A DNA stretch of 7,859 bases from Hyphomicrobiales bacterium. GTDB taxonomy: Bacteria > Pseudomonadota > Alphaproteobacteria > Rhizobiales > GCA-2746425. The stretch lies in assembly GCA_002746425.1 (NCBI GenBank), contig NVXB01000107.1, positions 1-7,859 of the forward strand, in the 5' to 3' direction. The notes under the pieces are model-generated. The model made no database searches and had not been told where the DNA came from. It saw nothing but the letters and a program-made list of their open reading frames with translations. Every line of letters begins with the position of its first letter. The stretch's first letter is position 1. Made by a program: the position numbers and the translations under genes. Shown piece after piece: positions 1 to 6,061 of this stretch.

Positions 1-517
1 TATGCTGGAAAGCGTCAAAGACCGTGTCATCATCGGCCCGGCTTTTGGGCTGGTGCATAATTCGGTTTTTGAGGGTGATGTGGTTGGCATGACCAAAGAG
101 GTTGTCGAAGCCATGGGATTGCCGCGCAAGCTGGAACATACGGTTGCGAGCTATCATGAAATGCGCAAGCGCGGCATGCGGGTCGTTGTCGGCGGTGATT
201 ACGGCTTTACCATTACGCCGATGGGCCAAAACGCTCGTGACATCGGCCATTTCGTCAAGTTTTTTGGTTACAGCCCGGCTGGCGCGCTGAAATGCGCGAC
301 CGAAGTTGGCGGCGATTTGATGGGGCTTAAGGGCGAGCTTGGCATTATCAAGGAAGGCGCGCTGGCTGATATTCTGCTGGTCAATGGTGATCCGCTGGCT
401 GATCAATCCATTTTGGTGGGGCCGGGTAATTTTGATCTGATCATGAAAGACGGCAAAATGCACAAGGACTGGCGCCGCCCCGACATGCGCTCCGAGCTGA
501 TCACACAGCTATATTAA
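1..517 (+). CDS. Amidohydrolase family protein, C-terminal part (5' end outside window)
   Basis: This is the C-terminal 171 or so residues of a metal-dependent amidohydrolase, a family of TIM-barrel enzymes that hydrolyse C-N bonds in cyclic amides and related compounds. Counting from the ATG at base 2, GGDYGF (residues 64-69) carries the aspartate (D66) that closes the barrel metal site. Next come a helix with ARDIGHFVKFFGYSP and the usual GALKCATEVGGDLMG segment. LGIIKEGALADILLVNGDPL (113-132) is the C-terminal beta-sandwich signature. IMKDGKMHK follows near the end. The family is normally about 400 residues or more, so the reading frame should continue upstream and the ATG at base 2 is unlikely to be the true start. 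The substrate cannot be told from this part. The gene converges on the FAH-family gene across a repeat-filled gap, so it probably belongs to a separate transcription unit. I see no hairpin terminator immediately after its stop. Confidence 0.88.
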   Translation, partial: MLESVKDRVIIGPAFGLVHNSVFEGDVVGMTKEVVEAMGLPRKLEHTVASYHEMRKRGMRVVVGGDYGFTITPMGQNARDIGHFVKFFGYSPAGALKCATEVGGDLMGLKGELGIIKEGALADILLVNGDPLADQSILVGPGNFDLIMKDGKMHKDWRRPDMRSELITQLY

Positions 518-550
518 GGGCGTTTTCCAGAGATGCGCTCAAGCCTCGGC

Positions 551-666
551 TTCGGTAGGTAATGTGCACCCCTCCCCGCTTCGTTAGGCGATGCGCCTCC
601 CTCTCCGTTTCGGTGGGTAATGCGCACCCCTCTCCGCCGCGATAGGTGATACGCCTCCCTCTCCGT
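551..666. repeat. Four tandem 29-bp repeat units
   Basis: Four head-to-tail units of exactly 29 bp occupy 551-579, 580-608, 609-637 and 638-666. Each has the form TTCGgtaGGtgATgCGC followed by ctCCctCTCCGt. Units 2 and 4 share a GCGCCTCCCTCTCCGT-type end, and units 1 and 3 share a GCACCCCTC(T/C)CCGC end, so an alternating or two-unit (58 bp) ancestry is possible. A degenerate fifth unit lies at about 930-953, directly before the second palindromic element. No coding role is apparent. The minus-strand open frame across the array is repetitive and low in complexity. Confidence 0.8.
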
Positions 667-668
667 TT

Positions 669-793
669 CGTCATACCAAGACTTGATCTTGGTATCCAGA
701 GCAACGGCTCCGTTTGCGAATACGGGTCATGTGTGGGGCTGAATGGTTGCCGCTTGCGCCGACTGGATCCCAAGATCAAGTCTTGGGATGACG
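669..793. repeat. 125-bp palindromic (REP/MITE-like) element, copy A
   Basis: The element is bounded by 30-bp inverted arms at 669-698 and 764-793 that match at 28 of 30 positions. The left arm begins CGTCATACCAAGACTTGATC and the right arm ends CTTGGGATGACG. Each arm also holds a smaller palindrome (CCAAGA-CTTGA-TCTTGG), so both a long cruciform and two small hairpins can form. The interior includes GAGCAACGGCTCCGTTTGCG. Read on the plus strand it gives the peptide VIPRLDLGIQ, which is typical of spurious proteins predicted over dispersed intergenic palindromes in Alphaproteobacteria. No transposase is present, so any movement would have been driven from elsewhere. Confidence 0.8.
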
Positions 794-880
794 TCAAGGG
801 GAGACGGTGGTGGCCTTGGGATGACGCGTGTGGGCGGTCAGGGGATAACGCGCCTGCGGTGACGGTGGCGGCTACCAGAC

Positions 881-914
881 AATAAAAAACAGGCGCAGCT
901 TTCACCGCGCCTGT
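881..914 (-). terminator. Duplicated intrinsic terminator, distal copy
   Basis: On the minus strand a perfect 8-bp stem ACAGGCGC/GCGCCTGT (plus-strand 889-896 with 907-914) is followed by a T-rich run (complement of AATAAAAAA, 881-889). The 10-base loop differs by one base from the gene-proximal copy. It sits about 300 bp past the end of the FAH-family gene with no gene of its own. Any transcript reaching it has already passed the first terminator and the palindromic element. It may act as a back-up stop protecting the convergent amidohydrolase gene from antisense transcription. Confidence 0.72.
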
Positions 915-955
915 CTCAAAACTCATAAAAGGCTTATGCGCCCACCTCTCCGCTT

Positions 956-1080
956 CGTCATGCCAAGACTTGATCTTGGTATCCAGAGCAACGGCTCCGT
1001 TTGCGAAAGCGGGTCATGTGTGGGGCTGGATATTTACCGCTTGCGCCGACTGGATCCCAAGATCAAGTCTTGGGATGACG
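956..1080. repeat. 125-bp palindromic (REP/MITE-like) element, copy B
   Basis: This is the second copy, exactly the same length as copy A and about 94% identical (7 differences that I counted by eye). The arms lie at 956-985 and 1051-1080. The right arm is identical to that of copy A, and the left arm differs at one base (CATGCC instead of CATACC). Most differences cluster in the interior around 1029-1036 (copy A TGAATGGTTG, copy B TGGATATTTA). A degenerate 29-bp unit precedes it, as the tandem array precedes copy A. Confidence 0.8.
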
Positions 1081-1176
1081 TCTGAGGGTGGTCTTGGGAT
1101 GACGCGCGTGGGGGAGACGGTGGCGAGTGCCGGAATTAGGTGAGTTTACCATTTGGACGACGAGGTCTGAAAAGAC

Positions 1177-1210
1177 AATAAAAAACAGGCGCAGTTTTCA
1201 CCGCGCCTGT
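1177..1210 (-). terminator. Intrinsic terminator of the FAH-family gene
   Basis: Reading the minus strand from the stop codon at 1228-1230, an ACAGGCGC stem (plus 1203-1210) pairs perfectly with GCGCCTGT (plus 1185-1192) across the loop GGTGAAAACT. It is followed by TTTTTTATT. The GC-rich 8-bp stem and T run about 20 bases after the stop make a standard Rho-independent terminator for the minus-strand catabolic genes. The plus-strand side lacks a T run, so it should work in one direction only. Confidence 0.87.
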
Positions 1211-1227
1211 CTCAAAACTTATAAAAC

Positions 1228-2076
1228 TTATGCGCTGTAGGCGACGACGTCCTGGCGTTGTGCGCCAAGGCCCTCGATCTGCAGTTCAATCACTTCGCCG
1301 CCATGTAGATAGCGAGGTGGTTTTTGGCCCATGCCAACACCGCTTGGGGTGCCGGTTGCGATGATATCGCCGGGCTGTAGCGCCATGAATTTAGACATGT
1401 AGGAGATAATCTCTGCCACACCAAAAATCATGTCAGAAGTGTTTGAATCCTGCTGCACATCGCCATTAATGCTCAAGGTCAATTTTAGGTTCTGCGGATC
1501 AGCAACTTCATCAGCTGTTACCAGATAAGGGCCGGTTGGGCCGAATGTTGGCGCTGATTTACCCTTGATCCACTGACCACCGCGCTCGGTCTGAAAACCG
1601 CGTTCGGATACGTCATTAATGGTGCAATAACCAGCCACACATGAAAGCGCATCAGCTTCACTGACATGCTCCACATGCTTGCCGATAATCACACCCAGCT
1701 CAACTTCCCAGTCGCACTTATCGGAGTCCTTTGGCACGACCACATTATCAAACGGGCCGCACAAAGCTGATGATGCCTTGGAAAACAAAATCGGCTCGGT
1801 TGGCGGTGTCGCGCCGGTTTCTGCAGCATGCTTGGCATAGTTTAGGCCAATGCAGAAAAAGTTCGGCACGGATGCCACGCAAGAACCAAGGCGCACATCG
1901 CCATCCACCAATGGCAGCGTCGATGTATCGATGTCTTTCAACTTGTTCAAAGTATCAACGGAGACGGTTTCCCCTGCGAAATCGGCCACATGAGCCGATA
2001 AATCGCGGATATTGCCATCGCCATCCAGACAACCTGGTTTTTCCTGGCCTTTGGGGCCAAAGCGCAAAAATTTCAT
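1228..2076 (-). CDS. Fumarylacetoacetate hydrolase (FAH) family protein, probable 2,4-diketo-3-deoxy sugar-acid hydrolase
   Basis: This 282-residue cytosolic enzyme belongs to the FAH superfamily, which cleaves or hydrates beta-diketo acids using a divalent metal. A short N-terminal domain (MKFLRFGPKGQEKPG...) is followed by the catalytic domain from about residue 68. Visible motifs are GLNYAKH (77-83), DWEVELGVIIGK with metal ligands E124 and E126, NDVSER with D155, and the active-site lysine in KGKSAPTFG (K173). GDIIATGTPSGVGMGQKPP lies near the end. Relatives of this length are often labelled ureidoglycolate lyase but include 2,4-diketo-3-deoxy-L-rhamnonate/fuconate hydrolases. Pairing with a sugar-acid dehydratase favours that role. 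A 2-keto-3-deoxy-aldonate dehydratase (XylX-like) is the alternative, although XylX proteins are longer. I chose the ATG at 2076 because AAGGA (2084-2088) is 7 bases away; a GTG at 2079 is in frame but crowds it. The gene follows the dehydratase on the same strand by 67 bp and ends at a strong terminator. Confidence 0.88.
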   Translation of the reverse strand: MKFLRFGPKGQEKPGCLDGDGNIRDLSAHVADFAGETVSVDTLNKLKDIDTSTLPLVDGDVRLGSCVASVPNFFCIGLNYAKHAAETGATPPTEPILFSKASSALCGPFDNVVVPKDSDKCDWEVELGVIIGKHVEHVSEADALSCVAGYCTINDVSERGFQTERGGQWIKGKSAPTFGPTGPYLVTADEVADPQNLKLTLSINGDVQQDSNTSDMIFGVAEIISYMSKFMALQPGDIIATGTPSGVGMGQKPPRYLHGGEVIELQIEGLGAQRQDVVAYSA

Positions 2077-2124
2077 CACATATTCCTTAGTGCATTACGT
2101 GTTGTTCAAAAACTGCATACAGCA

Positions 2125-2157
2125 ATTAGTGATTATCTCTTGATTAGTGATTATCTC
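2125..2157. repeat. 18-bp-period tandem duplication spanning the dehydratase stop codon
   Basis: ATTAGTGATTATCTC occurs at 2125-2139 and again at 2143-2157, so the period is 18 bp or exactly six codons. On the minus strand the dehydratase ends ...Arg-Asp-Asn-His-stop. The duplicated copy continues in the same frame as Ser-Arg-Asp-Asn-His-stop. Readthrough of the first TAA would therefore add one extra codon for the stop plus SRDNH before a second TAA. Confidence 0.85.
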
Positions 2158-3934
2158 GGGGCAATTTTTCGGCAACCCTATGATAGGACGTCGCCAATTC
2201 CAGGCAACCGCCGTCAGACAATTGACCCACATGCTTGCGATAAATTTCCTGCCACGGTGTTTGATGCTCCAGCTCAGGCTCTACCCAGGCATCCTTACGG
2301 GCCTGCCATTCAGCTTCATCAACCAGCGCATCCAGCGTTCTTGTATTGAGATCAAGACGCACTTTGTCACCGGTATTGAGATAAGCCAAGCCGCCGCCAA
2401 CCACAGATTCTGGTGAAGCATTGAGAATGGATGGGCTTTCAGAGGTGCCCGATTGACGACCATCACCAACAGTTGGCAGATGGTTGATGCCCTTTTTGAT
2501 CAAGGCATCTGATGGCTGCATGTTTACCACCTCGGCAGAGCCGGGATAGCCAACACAGCCAACACCGCGGATGAACAAAATAGTGTTTTCATCAATTTCA
2601 AGATCGGGATCATTGATAGCGCCATGATAATGCTCTGGACCTTCAAACACGACAGCGCGCGCTTCAAAGATGTTTTCTTGGCCAGGCTTACTGAGGAAAC
2701 GCTCACGGAAATCGGGTGAAATCACGCTGGTTTTCATCAAGGCAGAATCAAACAGATTACCGCTCAGCACAACAAAACCGGCTTGCGTGCGCATAGGATC
2801 AGCAACGGTTTTGATAACTTTGTGATCTTCACTACGGGAATTGCCAATGGCCTCGCCCATGGTTTTACCAGACACAGTCATCACATCTTTATGCAACATA
2901 CCGGCAGCCATCATCTCGCCCATAACGGCAGGAAGACCACCAGCGCGGAAATAACTCTCGCCAAGATATTCACCAGCGGGCTGCATATTAACCAGCAGCG
3001 GCAAATCAAAACCGATTTCCTGCCAATCCTGAATGTCCAACTCCACATCCATGTGGCGCGCAATAGCCTGAAGATGCGGCGGCGCATTTGTCGAACCACC
3101 AATGGCCGTGTTGACCTTGATGGCGTTTTCAAAGGCTTTGCGGGTCATAACTTTGGAGGGACGAAGGTCTTCCTTGACCATGTCGACAATGCGTTTTCCA
3201 GTTTCATAGGCCATGCCCATGCGCTCGCGGAATGGCGCAGGAATTGCGGCACAGCCCGGAAGGCTCATGCCAAGTGCTTCAGCCAGCGCATTCATCGTGC
3301 TGGCAGTACCCATGGTGTTGCAATGGCCAAGCGATGGCGCAGAAGCGCAAACGCGGTCCATGAACTCATCATAATCGATCTTGCCTTCGGCCAGCAAACG
3401 GCGGCTTTGCCACACGATCGTGCCGGAACCCGCCAGTTCACCCTTCCACCAGCCATCAAGCATTGGGCCGCCGGAAAGAACAATCGCAGGAATATCCACC
3501 GTTGCAGCACCCATCAGCTGGGCAGGCGTGGTTTTATCGCAACCAGTTGTCAGCACAACACCATCAATGGGATAACCGTGCAGCACTTCTACCAAAGACA
3601 AATAGGCAAGGTTACGGTCCAAAGCAGCCGTGGGGCGCTTGCCGGTTTCCTGAATGGGATGCACCGGAAACTCAATAGGAATACCGCCACCATCGCGGAT
3701 ACCCGCTTTGATACGCTCGGACAAAAACATGTGAATTTTGTTGCAAGGTGCCAGATCAGACCCGGTCTGAGCAATGCCAATCATGGGCTTGCCGGATTGC
3801 AATTCTTCGCGTGTATAACCCTGATTTTGATACCGCTCCACATACAAAGCCGTCATGCCGGGATTGTTTGGATTATCAAACCACTCTTGTGACCGTAGGG
3901 GTTTATTTGCCCGGGTATCGTAGTCTTTGCTCAT
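2144..3934 (-). CDS. IlvD/Edd-family sugar-acid dehydratase, closest to D-xylonate dehydratase
   Basis: This 596-residue cytosolic enzyme dehydrates aldonates to 2-keto-3-deoxy acids with an Fe-S cluster and Mg2+. From memory it resembles Caulobacter XylD over its whole length, including SGKP-IGIAQTGSD near the N-terminus and the KLPR-NH C-terminal end. The three cluster cysteines expected for the [2Fe-2S] sugar-acid branch are C64 (APCNKIH), C132 (TTGCDKTTP) and C205 (GHCNTMGTAS). K134 beside C132 is the likely carboxylated metal-binding lysine. S495 in DGRQSGTSES is the probable catalytic serine. The length suits XylD, L-arabinonate and related dehydratases, and these cannot be separated by eye. 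The start is supported by GGAGAG (complement of 3942-3947) 7 bases upstream. The gene lies 120 bp after the GntR gene on the same strand. I see no convincing terminator between them, but TCATAAT repeated at 4011 and 4025 could hold a separate promoter. The C-terminus carries an 18-bp duplication over the stop codon. Confidence 0.92.
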   Translation of the reverse strand: MSKDYDTRANKPLRSQEWFDNPNNPGMTALYVERYQNQGYTREELQSGKPMIGIAQTGSDLAPCNKIHMFLSERIKAGIRDGGGIPIEFPVHPIQETGKRPTAALDRNLAYLSLVEVLHGYPIDGVVLTTGCDKTTPAQLMGAATVDIPAIVLSGGPMLDGWWKGELAGSGTIVWQSRRLLAEGKIDYDEFMDRVCASAPSLGHCNTMGTASTMNALAEALGMSLPGCAAIPAPFRERMGMAYETGKRIVDMVKEDLRPSKVMTRKAFENAIKVNTAIGGSTNAPPHLQAIARHMDVELDIQDWQEIGFDLPLLVNMQPAGEYLGESYFRAGGLPAVMGEMMAAGMLHKDVMTVSGKTMGEAIGNSRSEDHKVIKTVADPMRTQAGFVVLSGNLFDSALMKTSVISPDFRERFLSKPGQENIFEARAVVFEGPEHYHGAINDPDLEIDENTILFIRGVGCVGYPGSAEVVNMQPSDALIKKGINHLPTVGDGRQSGTSESPSILNASPESVVGGGLAYLNTGDKVRLDLNTRTLDALVDEAEWQARKDAWVEPELEHQTPWQEIYRKHVGQLSDGGCLELATSYHRVAEKLPRDNH

Positions 3935-4054
3935 TTAGGTACTCTCCAAGTGGTATGTCTTATGCTGAACTCTGCACGGCTTTTATCCCGCAGCAGATAG
4001 GTTTGCCCAATCATAATTAGGTGGTCATAATCTCGTCTCGTTCGTCGCCGTCTT

Positions 4055-4765
4055 TTACTGTTCGTCAGAATTTTGATTAAAAATGATGGTGATATTTTTA
4101 ATGGCATTGCGCAGATGTAGCTTCAGATGGTTAGAGGCTTGCTCGCCATCGCGCACACGCAATGCGTCCACAATATTGGTGTGATCGCTCAGGGTTTTTG
4201 TTCGGTTTATGCGTTTGCTCGACGACATATAACGTGCGCGCCAAAGTCGCGCATTATATTGCTTGTGCAATTTGATAAGGGGCTGGTTACCGGCGGCAGC
4301 AACAATGGCCTCATGAAAGGCCATATCAATCTTGAAGACCTCAAGAGGGTCTCCGCTATCAAATGTCGCCAGCAGATTGTCATGCAATCGCTCAATATGG
4401 CTGTATTGCGCGGCGGTCATGACATCGCAGGCGCCCTCACCGGCCAGCGCTTCCAGCGCACTTTGCACCAGCAGCAATTGTGTCAGATCATCCAGAGATG
4501 GGTTGGCAACAATTGGCGTGCGCGCCGGGGCCATAATCACCAGGCCTTCGGCTTCCAAAATAAACAGCGCCTCGCGCAGCGGCGTGCGGCTTACGCCCAG
4601 CGCATCTGCGGTTTCGCGTTCATGGATAGCGCGGCCCGGCTCCATATCACCCAGAATAATCTGATGGCGCAGCACTTCGGCAACCTGATCGCCCAAACGT
4701 TGACGCGACAGCGCTGGGATGGCTGGCCCGTTCTCTTCGCTATTTTGTATCGCCCGATCCGTCAT
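4055..4765 (-). CDS. GntR-family transcriptional regulator, FadR/FCD subfamily
   Basis: This 236-residue DNA-binding regulator has a winged helix-turn-helix at about residues 20-85. RQRLGDQVAEVLRHQIILGD opens it, HERETADALGVSRTPLREAL (48-67) is the recognition region, and LEAEGLV marks the wing. An all-helical FCD ligand-binding domain follows from about 90 to 225. It keeps the expected metal/ligand residues D147 and H151 (DMAFHEAIVAAAGN), H195 (SDHTNIVDAL) and H217 (HLKLHLRN). Proteins of this type usually repress catabolic and uptake genes and release DNA when a small carboxylic acid binds. The gene diverges from the TRAP operon across 220 bp and lies upstream of the dehydratase on the same strand, so it is well placed to control both sides. 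Its Shine-Dalgarno is weak (TTAGG about 6 bases upstream). The inducer is likely a sugar acid or a keto-deoxy intermediate (inference). Confidence 0.93.
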   Translation of the reverse strand: MTDRAIQNSEENGPAIPALSRQRLGDQVAEVLRHQIILGDMEPGRAIHERETADALGVSRTPLREALFILEAEGLVIMAPARTPIVANPSLDDLTQLLLVQSALEALAGEGACDVMTAAQYSHIERLHDNLLATFDSGDPLEVFKIDMAFHEAIVAAAGNQPLIKLHKQYNARLWRARYMSSSKRINRTKTLSDHTNIVDALRVRDGEQASNHLKLHLRNAIKNITIIFNQNSDEQ

Positions 4766-4840
4766 GGAGACCTAATCTAACTTTGCTCGCATCTAAATTA
4801 TGCGCGCATGAAACACGTTGCCTGTGCGGCATATGATATA

Positions 4841-4850
4841 TGGTATACCA
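4841..4850. promoter_or_regulatory. Candidate GntR/FCD operator 1 (TGGTATACCA)
   Basis: This is a perfect 10-bp palindrome, TGGTATACCA, followed by AATTT. It fits the TGG-N4-CCA type of site used by FadR/VanR-like GntR proteins and closely resembles the E. coli UxuR/ExuR core as I recall it. It lies between the regulator gene and the transporter, just upstream of a TTGACG -35 candidate. Binding by the neighbouring regulator is inference. Confidence 0.62.
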
Positions 4851-4856
4851 AATTTC

Positions 4857-4883
4857 TTGACGAAAGAAAGCATGTAGTATACC
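4857..4883 (+). promoter_or_regulatory. Candidate promoter of the TRAP operon
   Basis: TTGACG (4857-4862) is a good -35 match. TATACC (4878-4883) is a plausible -10 at a short spacing of 15 bp. The -10 falls inside the second operator-like site, and the -35 lies between the two sites, so a bound regulator would block polymerase. The short spacing makes the exact -10 uncertain. The transcript leader to the ATG at 4986 would be about 95 bases. Confidence 0.35.
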
Positions 4884-4884
4884 A
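4875..4884. promoter_or_regulatory. Candidate GntR/FCD operator 2 (TAGTATACCA)
   Basis: This near copy of operator 1 has one symmetric position broken (TAG instead of TGG). The shared string GTATACCAAATTT occurs at 4843-4855 and 4877-4889. The centres are 34 bp apart, a little over three helical turns, so two dimers could sit on nearly the same face. It overlaps the candidate -10 of the transporter promoter. Confidence 0.55.
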
Positions 4885-4906
4885 AATTTTTGCGAAACCC
4901 CGGTTG

Positions 4907-4925
4907 GGCCTATGCAAATTAGGCC
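4907..4925. promoter_or_regulatory. Inverted repeat GGCCTA-N7-TAGGCC in the TRAP leader region
   Basis: A perfect 6-bp inverted repeat (GGCCTA at 4907-4912, TAGGCC at 4920-4925) flanks ATGCAAAT-like sequence about 60 bases before the binding-protein gene. ATGCAA recurs at 4932. It could be a second regulator site or a weak leader hairpin. Nothing in the sequence decides between these, and chance cannot be excluded. Confidence 0.3.
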
Positions 4926-4985
4926 TAAAACATGCAATAATGCCGGGATTCAAGACGATGAATTAAAATTTTCAGGGAGAGTAAT

Positions 4986-5999
4986 ATGAAAATTGTTAAG
5001 TTGCTCGTTGGCACCGCAGTTGCTGCGGTTCTTGCAACAAGTGCTTATGCACAAGAAATTAACCTGCGCATGCAGACACACTACGCGCCAGAAACCGTTT
5101 CCGGTAAACTGGCCCAGGGCTTCATGGATGACGTAAATGTCATGTCAGGTGGTCGCGTGACCATCGAAATGTTCTGGTCTTCATCCCTTGTTGCCTCAGT
5201 TGAAGGCTTTGATGCCGCAGCTAATGGCGTCATTGATGGTGAAATGCATGGCGGCGCTTACCAAACTGGTAAGAACCCAGCATTCCAGTTCGTTGGCGAT
5301 CCAATGGGCGGTTATGACAACCCATGGCAGATGTATTCATTCCTCTACAATGGTGGCGGACTTGAAGCTGCAAACAACCTGTACAATACACACGGTATGC
5401 ACCTTGTGGGTTGGTGGGCTGGTGGCCAGGAAGCTATGTCTTCCTCACGCCCCCTTGCAGGCCCTGCAGATCTGAAAGATTGGAAATTCCGTTCCCCTCC
5501 AGGTTTGGAAACAGAAATCTTTGCTGAGCTTGGTGCATCACCAATCGTGATGGATTTCACCGACATCTTTACCGCTCTGGAAACAGGCGTGATTGATGGT
5601 GCTGATGCTTCCAGCCTTGCCAACAATGTTGGCCTTGGTCTGTATGACATCGTGAAACACGCTACTTTCCCTGGCTTCCACTCCATGCCAGCGGATCACG
5701 TGACTTTCAATCTTGAAGTATGGAATGGCTTGCCTACAGACATTCAGCGCATCATTGAAGTTGCAACTCAGAAGCTTGCTCTGCAGACAACTATGACCTT
5801 TGAGCTTGCTAACCGCGAAGCAGCTGCCAAGCTGGTTGCTGAAGGCGTGACACTGTATGATTGGAGCACAGAAGATCGTGCGTCTTTCCGTGCCGGTGCT
5901 CAAAAAGCCTGGGATGGCTGGGCAGACAAAACACCTGAAGCTCGTCAGTTGGTTGATGCTCACCGTACATTCCTGCGTCGTCTGGGCATGATTGAATAG
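4986..5999 (+). CDS. TRAP transporter substrate-binding protein (DctP type)
   Basis: This 337-residue periplasmic receptor captures the substrate and delivers it to a sodium-driven TRAP permease. Residues 1-22 form a signal peptide (MKIVK, a hydrophobic stretch, then SAYA) with likely cleavage before QEINLRMQ. The mature part has the DctP fold, with INLRMQTHYAPETVSGKLAQGF at the first strand, GGRVTIEMFWSSSLV, and DLKDWKFRSPPGLETEIFAELGASP. R169 in that last segment is the conserved arginine that forms a salt bridge with the substrate carboxylate. DFTDIFTALETGVIDGAD follows. PGFHSMPADHVTFNLEVWNGLP (229-250) recalls 2-oxoacid and sugar-acid binding TRAP receptors. The conserved arginine indicates a carboxylate ligand; which one is unknown, though a sugar acid suits the neighbours. 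AGGGAGAG (4974-4981) just before the ATG is a strong ribosome site. A hairpin with a T run follows the stop. Confidence 0.93.
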   Translation: MKIVKLLVGTAVAAVLATSAYAQEINLRMQTHYAPETVSGKLAQGFMDDVNVMSGGRVTIEMFWSSSLVASVEGFDAAANGVIDGEMHGGAYQTGKNPAFQFVGDPMGGYDNPWQMYSFLYNGGGLEAANNLYNTHGMHLVGWWAGGQEAMSSSRPLAGPADLKDWKFRSPPGLETEIFAELGASPIVMDFTDIFTALETGVIDGADASSLANNVGLGLYDIVKHATFPGFHSMPADHVTFNLEVWNGLPTDIQRIIEVATQKLALQTTMTFELANREAAAKLVAEGVTLYDWSTEDRASFRAGAQKAWDGWADKTPEARQLVDAHRTFLRRLGMIE

Positions 6000-6029
6000 T
6001 CAGACTTTTTCTGATTAATCTGAACAAGG

Positions 6030-6061
6030 GTGGCGGGTCTTACGAGGCTCGCCACTTTTAT
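6030..6061 (+). terminator. Stem-loop with T run between binding-protein and permease genes (attenuator)
   Basis: An 11-bp stem (6030-6040 with 6045-6055, including two G-U pairs) closes a TACG tetraloop and is followed by TTTTAT. It lies 30 bases after the binding-protein stop and 64 bases before the small-permease ATG. Such elements commonly give partial termination and protect the upstream message, so the binding protein is made in excess over membrane subunits. Partial rather than full termination is inferred, because the T run is short and the permease genes have no clear promoter of their own. Confidence 0.72.

Larger units (their letters stand above)
667..1235. repeat. Tandemly duplicated ~290-bp module (palindromic element + spacer + terminator + gene end)
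   Basis: Two diverged copies lie head to tail at about 667-941 and 954-1235. Each begins TTCGTCAT and contains a 125-bp palindromic element. A spacer with CTTGGGATGACG half-repeats follows (815-826 and 1093-1104). Each copy then has an AGACAATAAAAAACAGGCGC terminator block and ends with CTTATGCGC. The element copies are offset by 287 bp and the terminator blocks by 296 bp, so the spacers differ by about 9 bp net. In the right-hand copy, CTTATGCGC is the real end of the FAH-family gene (last codon and stop on the minus strand). In the left-hand copy it is a remnant with no gene behind it. This points to duplication of a block that included the gene's 3' tip. Confidence 0.8.

Noticed and set aside
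551..666. CRISPR-like array from 29-bp repeats
   Set aside because: The units are directly abutting with no spacers, and there are no cas genes nearby.
501..926. Minus-strand 141-codon open frame and an overlapping plus-strand 79-codon frame (646-885) in the repeat region
   Set aside because: Both are built from the palindromic element and 29-bp units, with peptides such as VIPRLDLGIQ that are typical translations of intergenic repeats. They have no recognisable domain, and one runs through a terminator.
2783..3892. Long (369-codon) plus-strand open frame opposite the dehydratase
   Set aside because: It is antisense to a clearly conserved enzyme gene and has no family resemblance. It reflects codon bias of the real gene.
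3935..4054. Imperfect CTGC...GCAG hairpin and TCATAAT direct repeats between the regulator and dehydratase genes
   Set aside because: The stem is interrupted and lacks a T run, so it is not a convincing terminator. The short repeats could be a promoter element, but no good -35/-10 pair is visible.
4127..4780. Plus-strand 217-codon open frame opposite the GntR gene
   Set aside because: It is antisense to a well-conserved regulator with all expected motifs, and its peptide is not recognisable.
4800..4809. Palindrome ATGCGCGCAT upstream of the regulator gene
   Set aside because: It is a single short GC-alternating palindrome with no second copy, and it could easily arise by chance.
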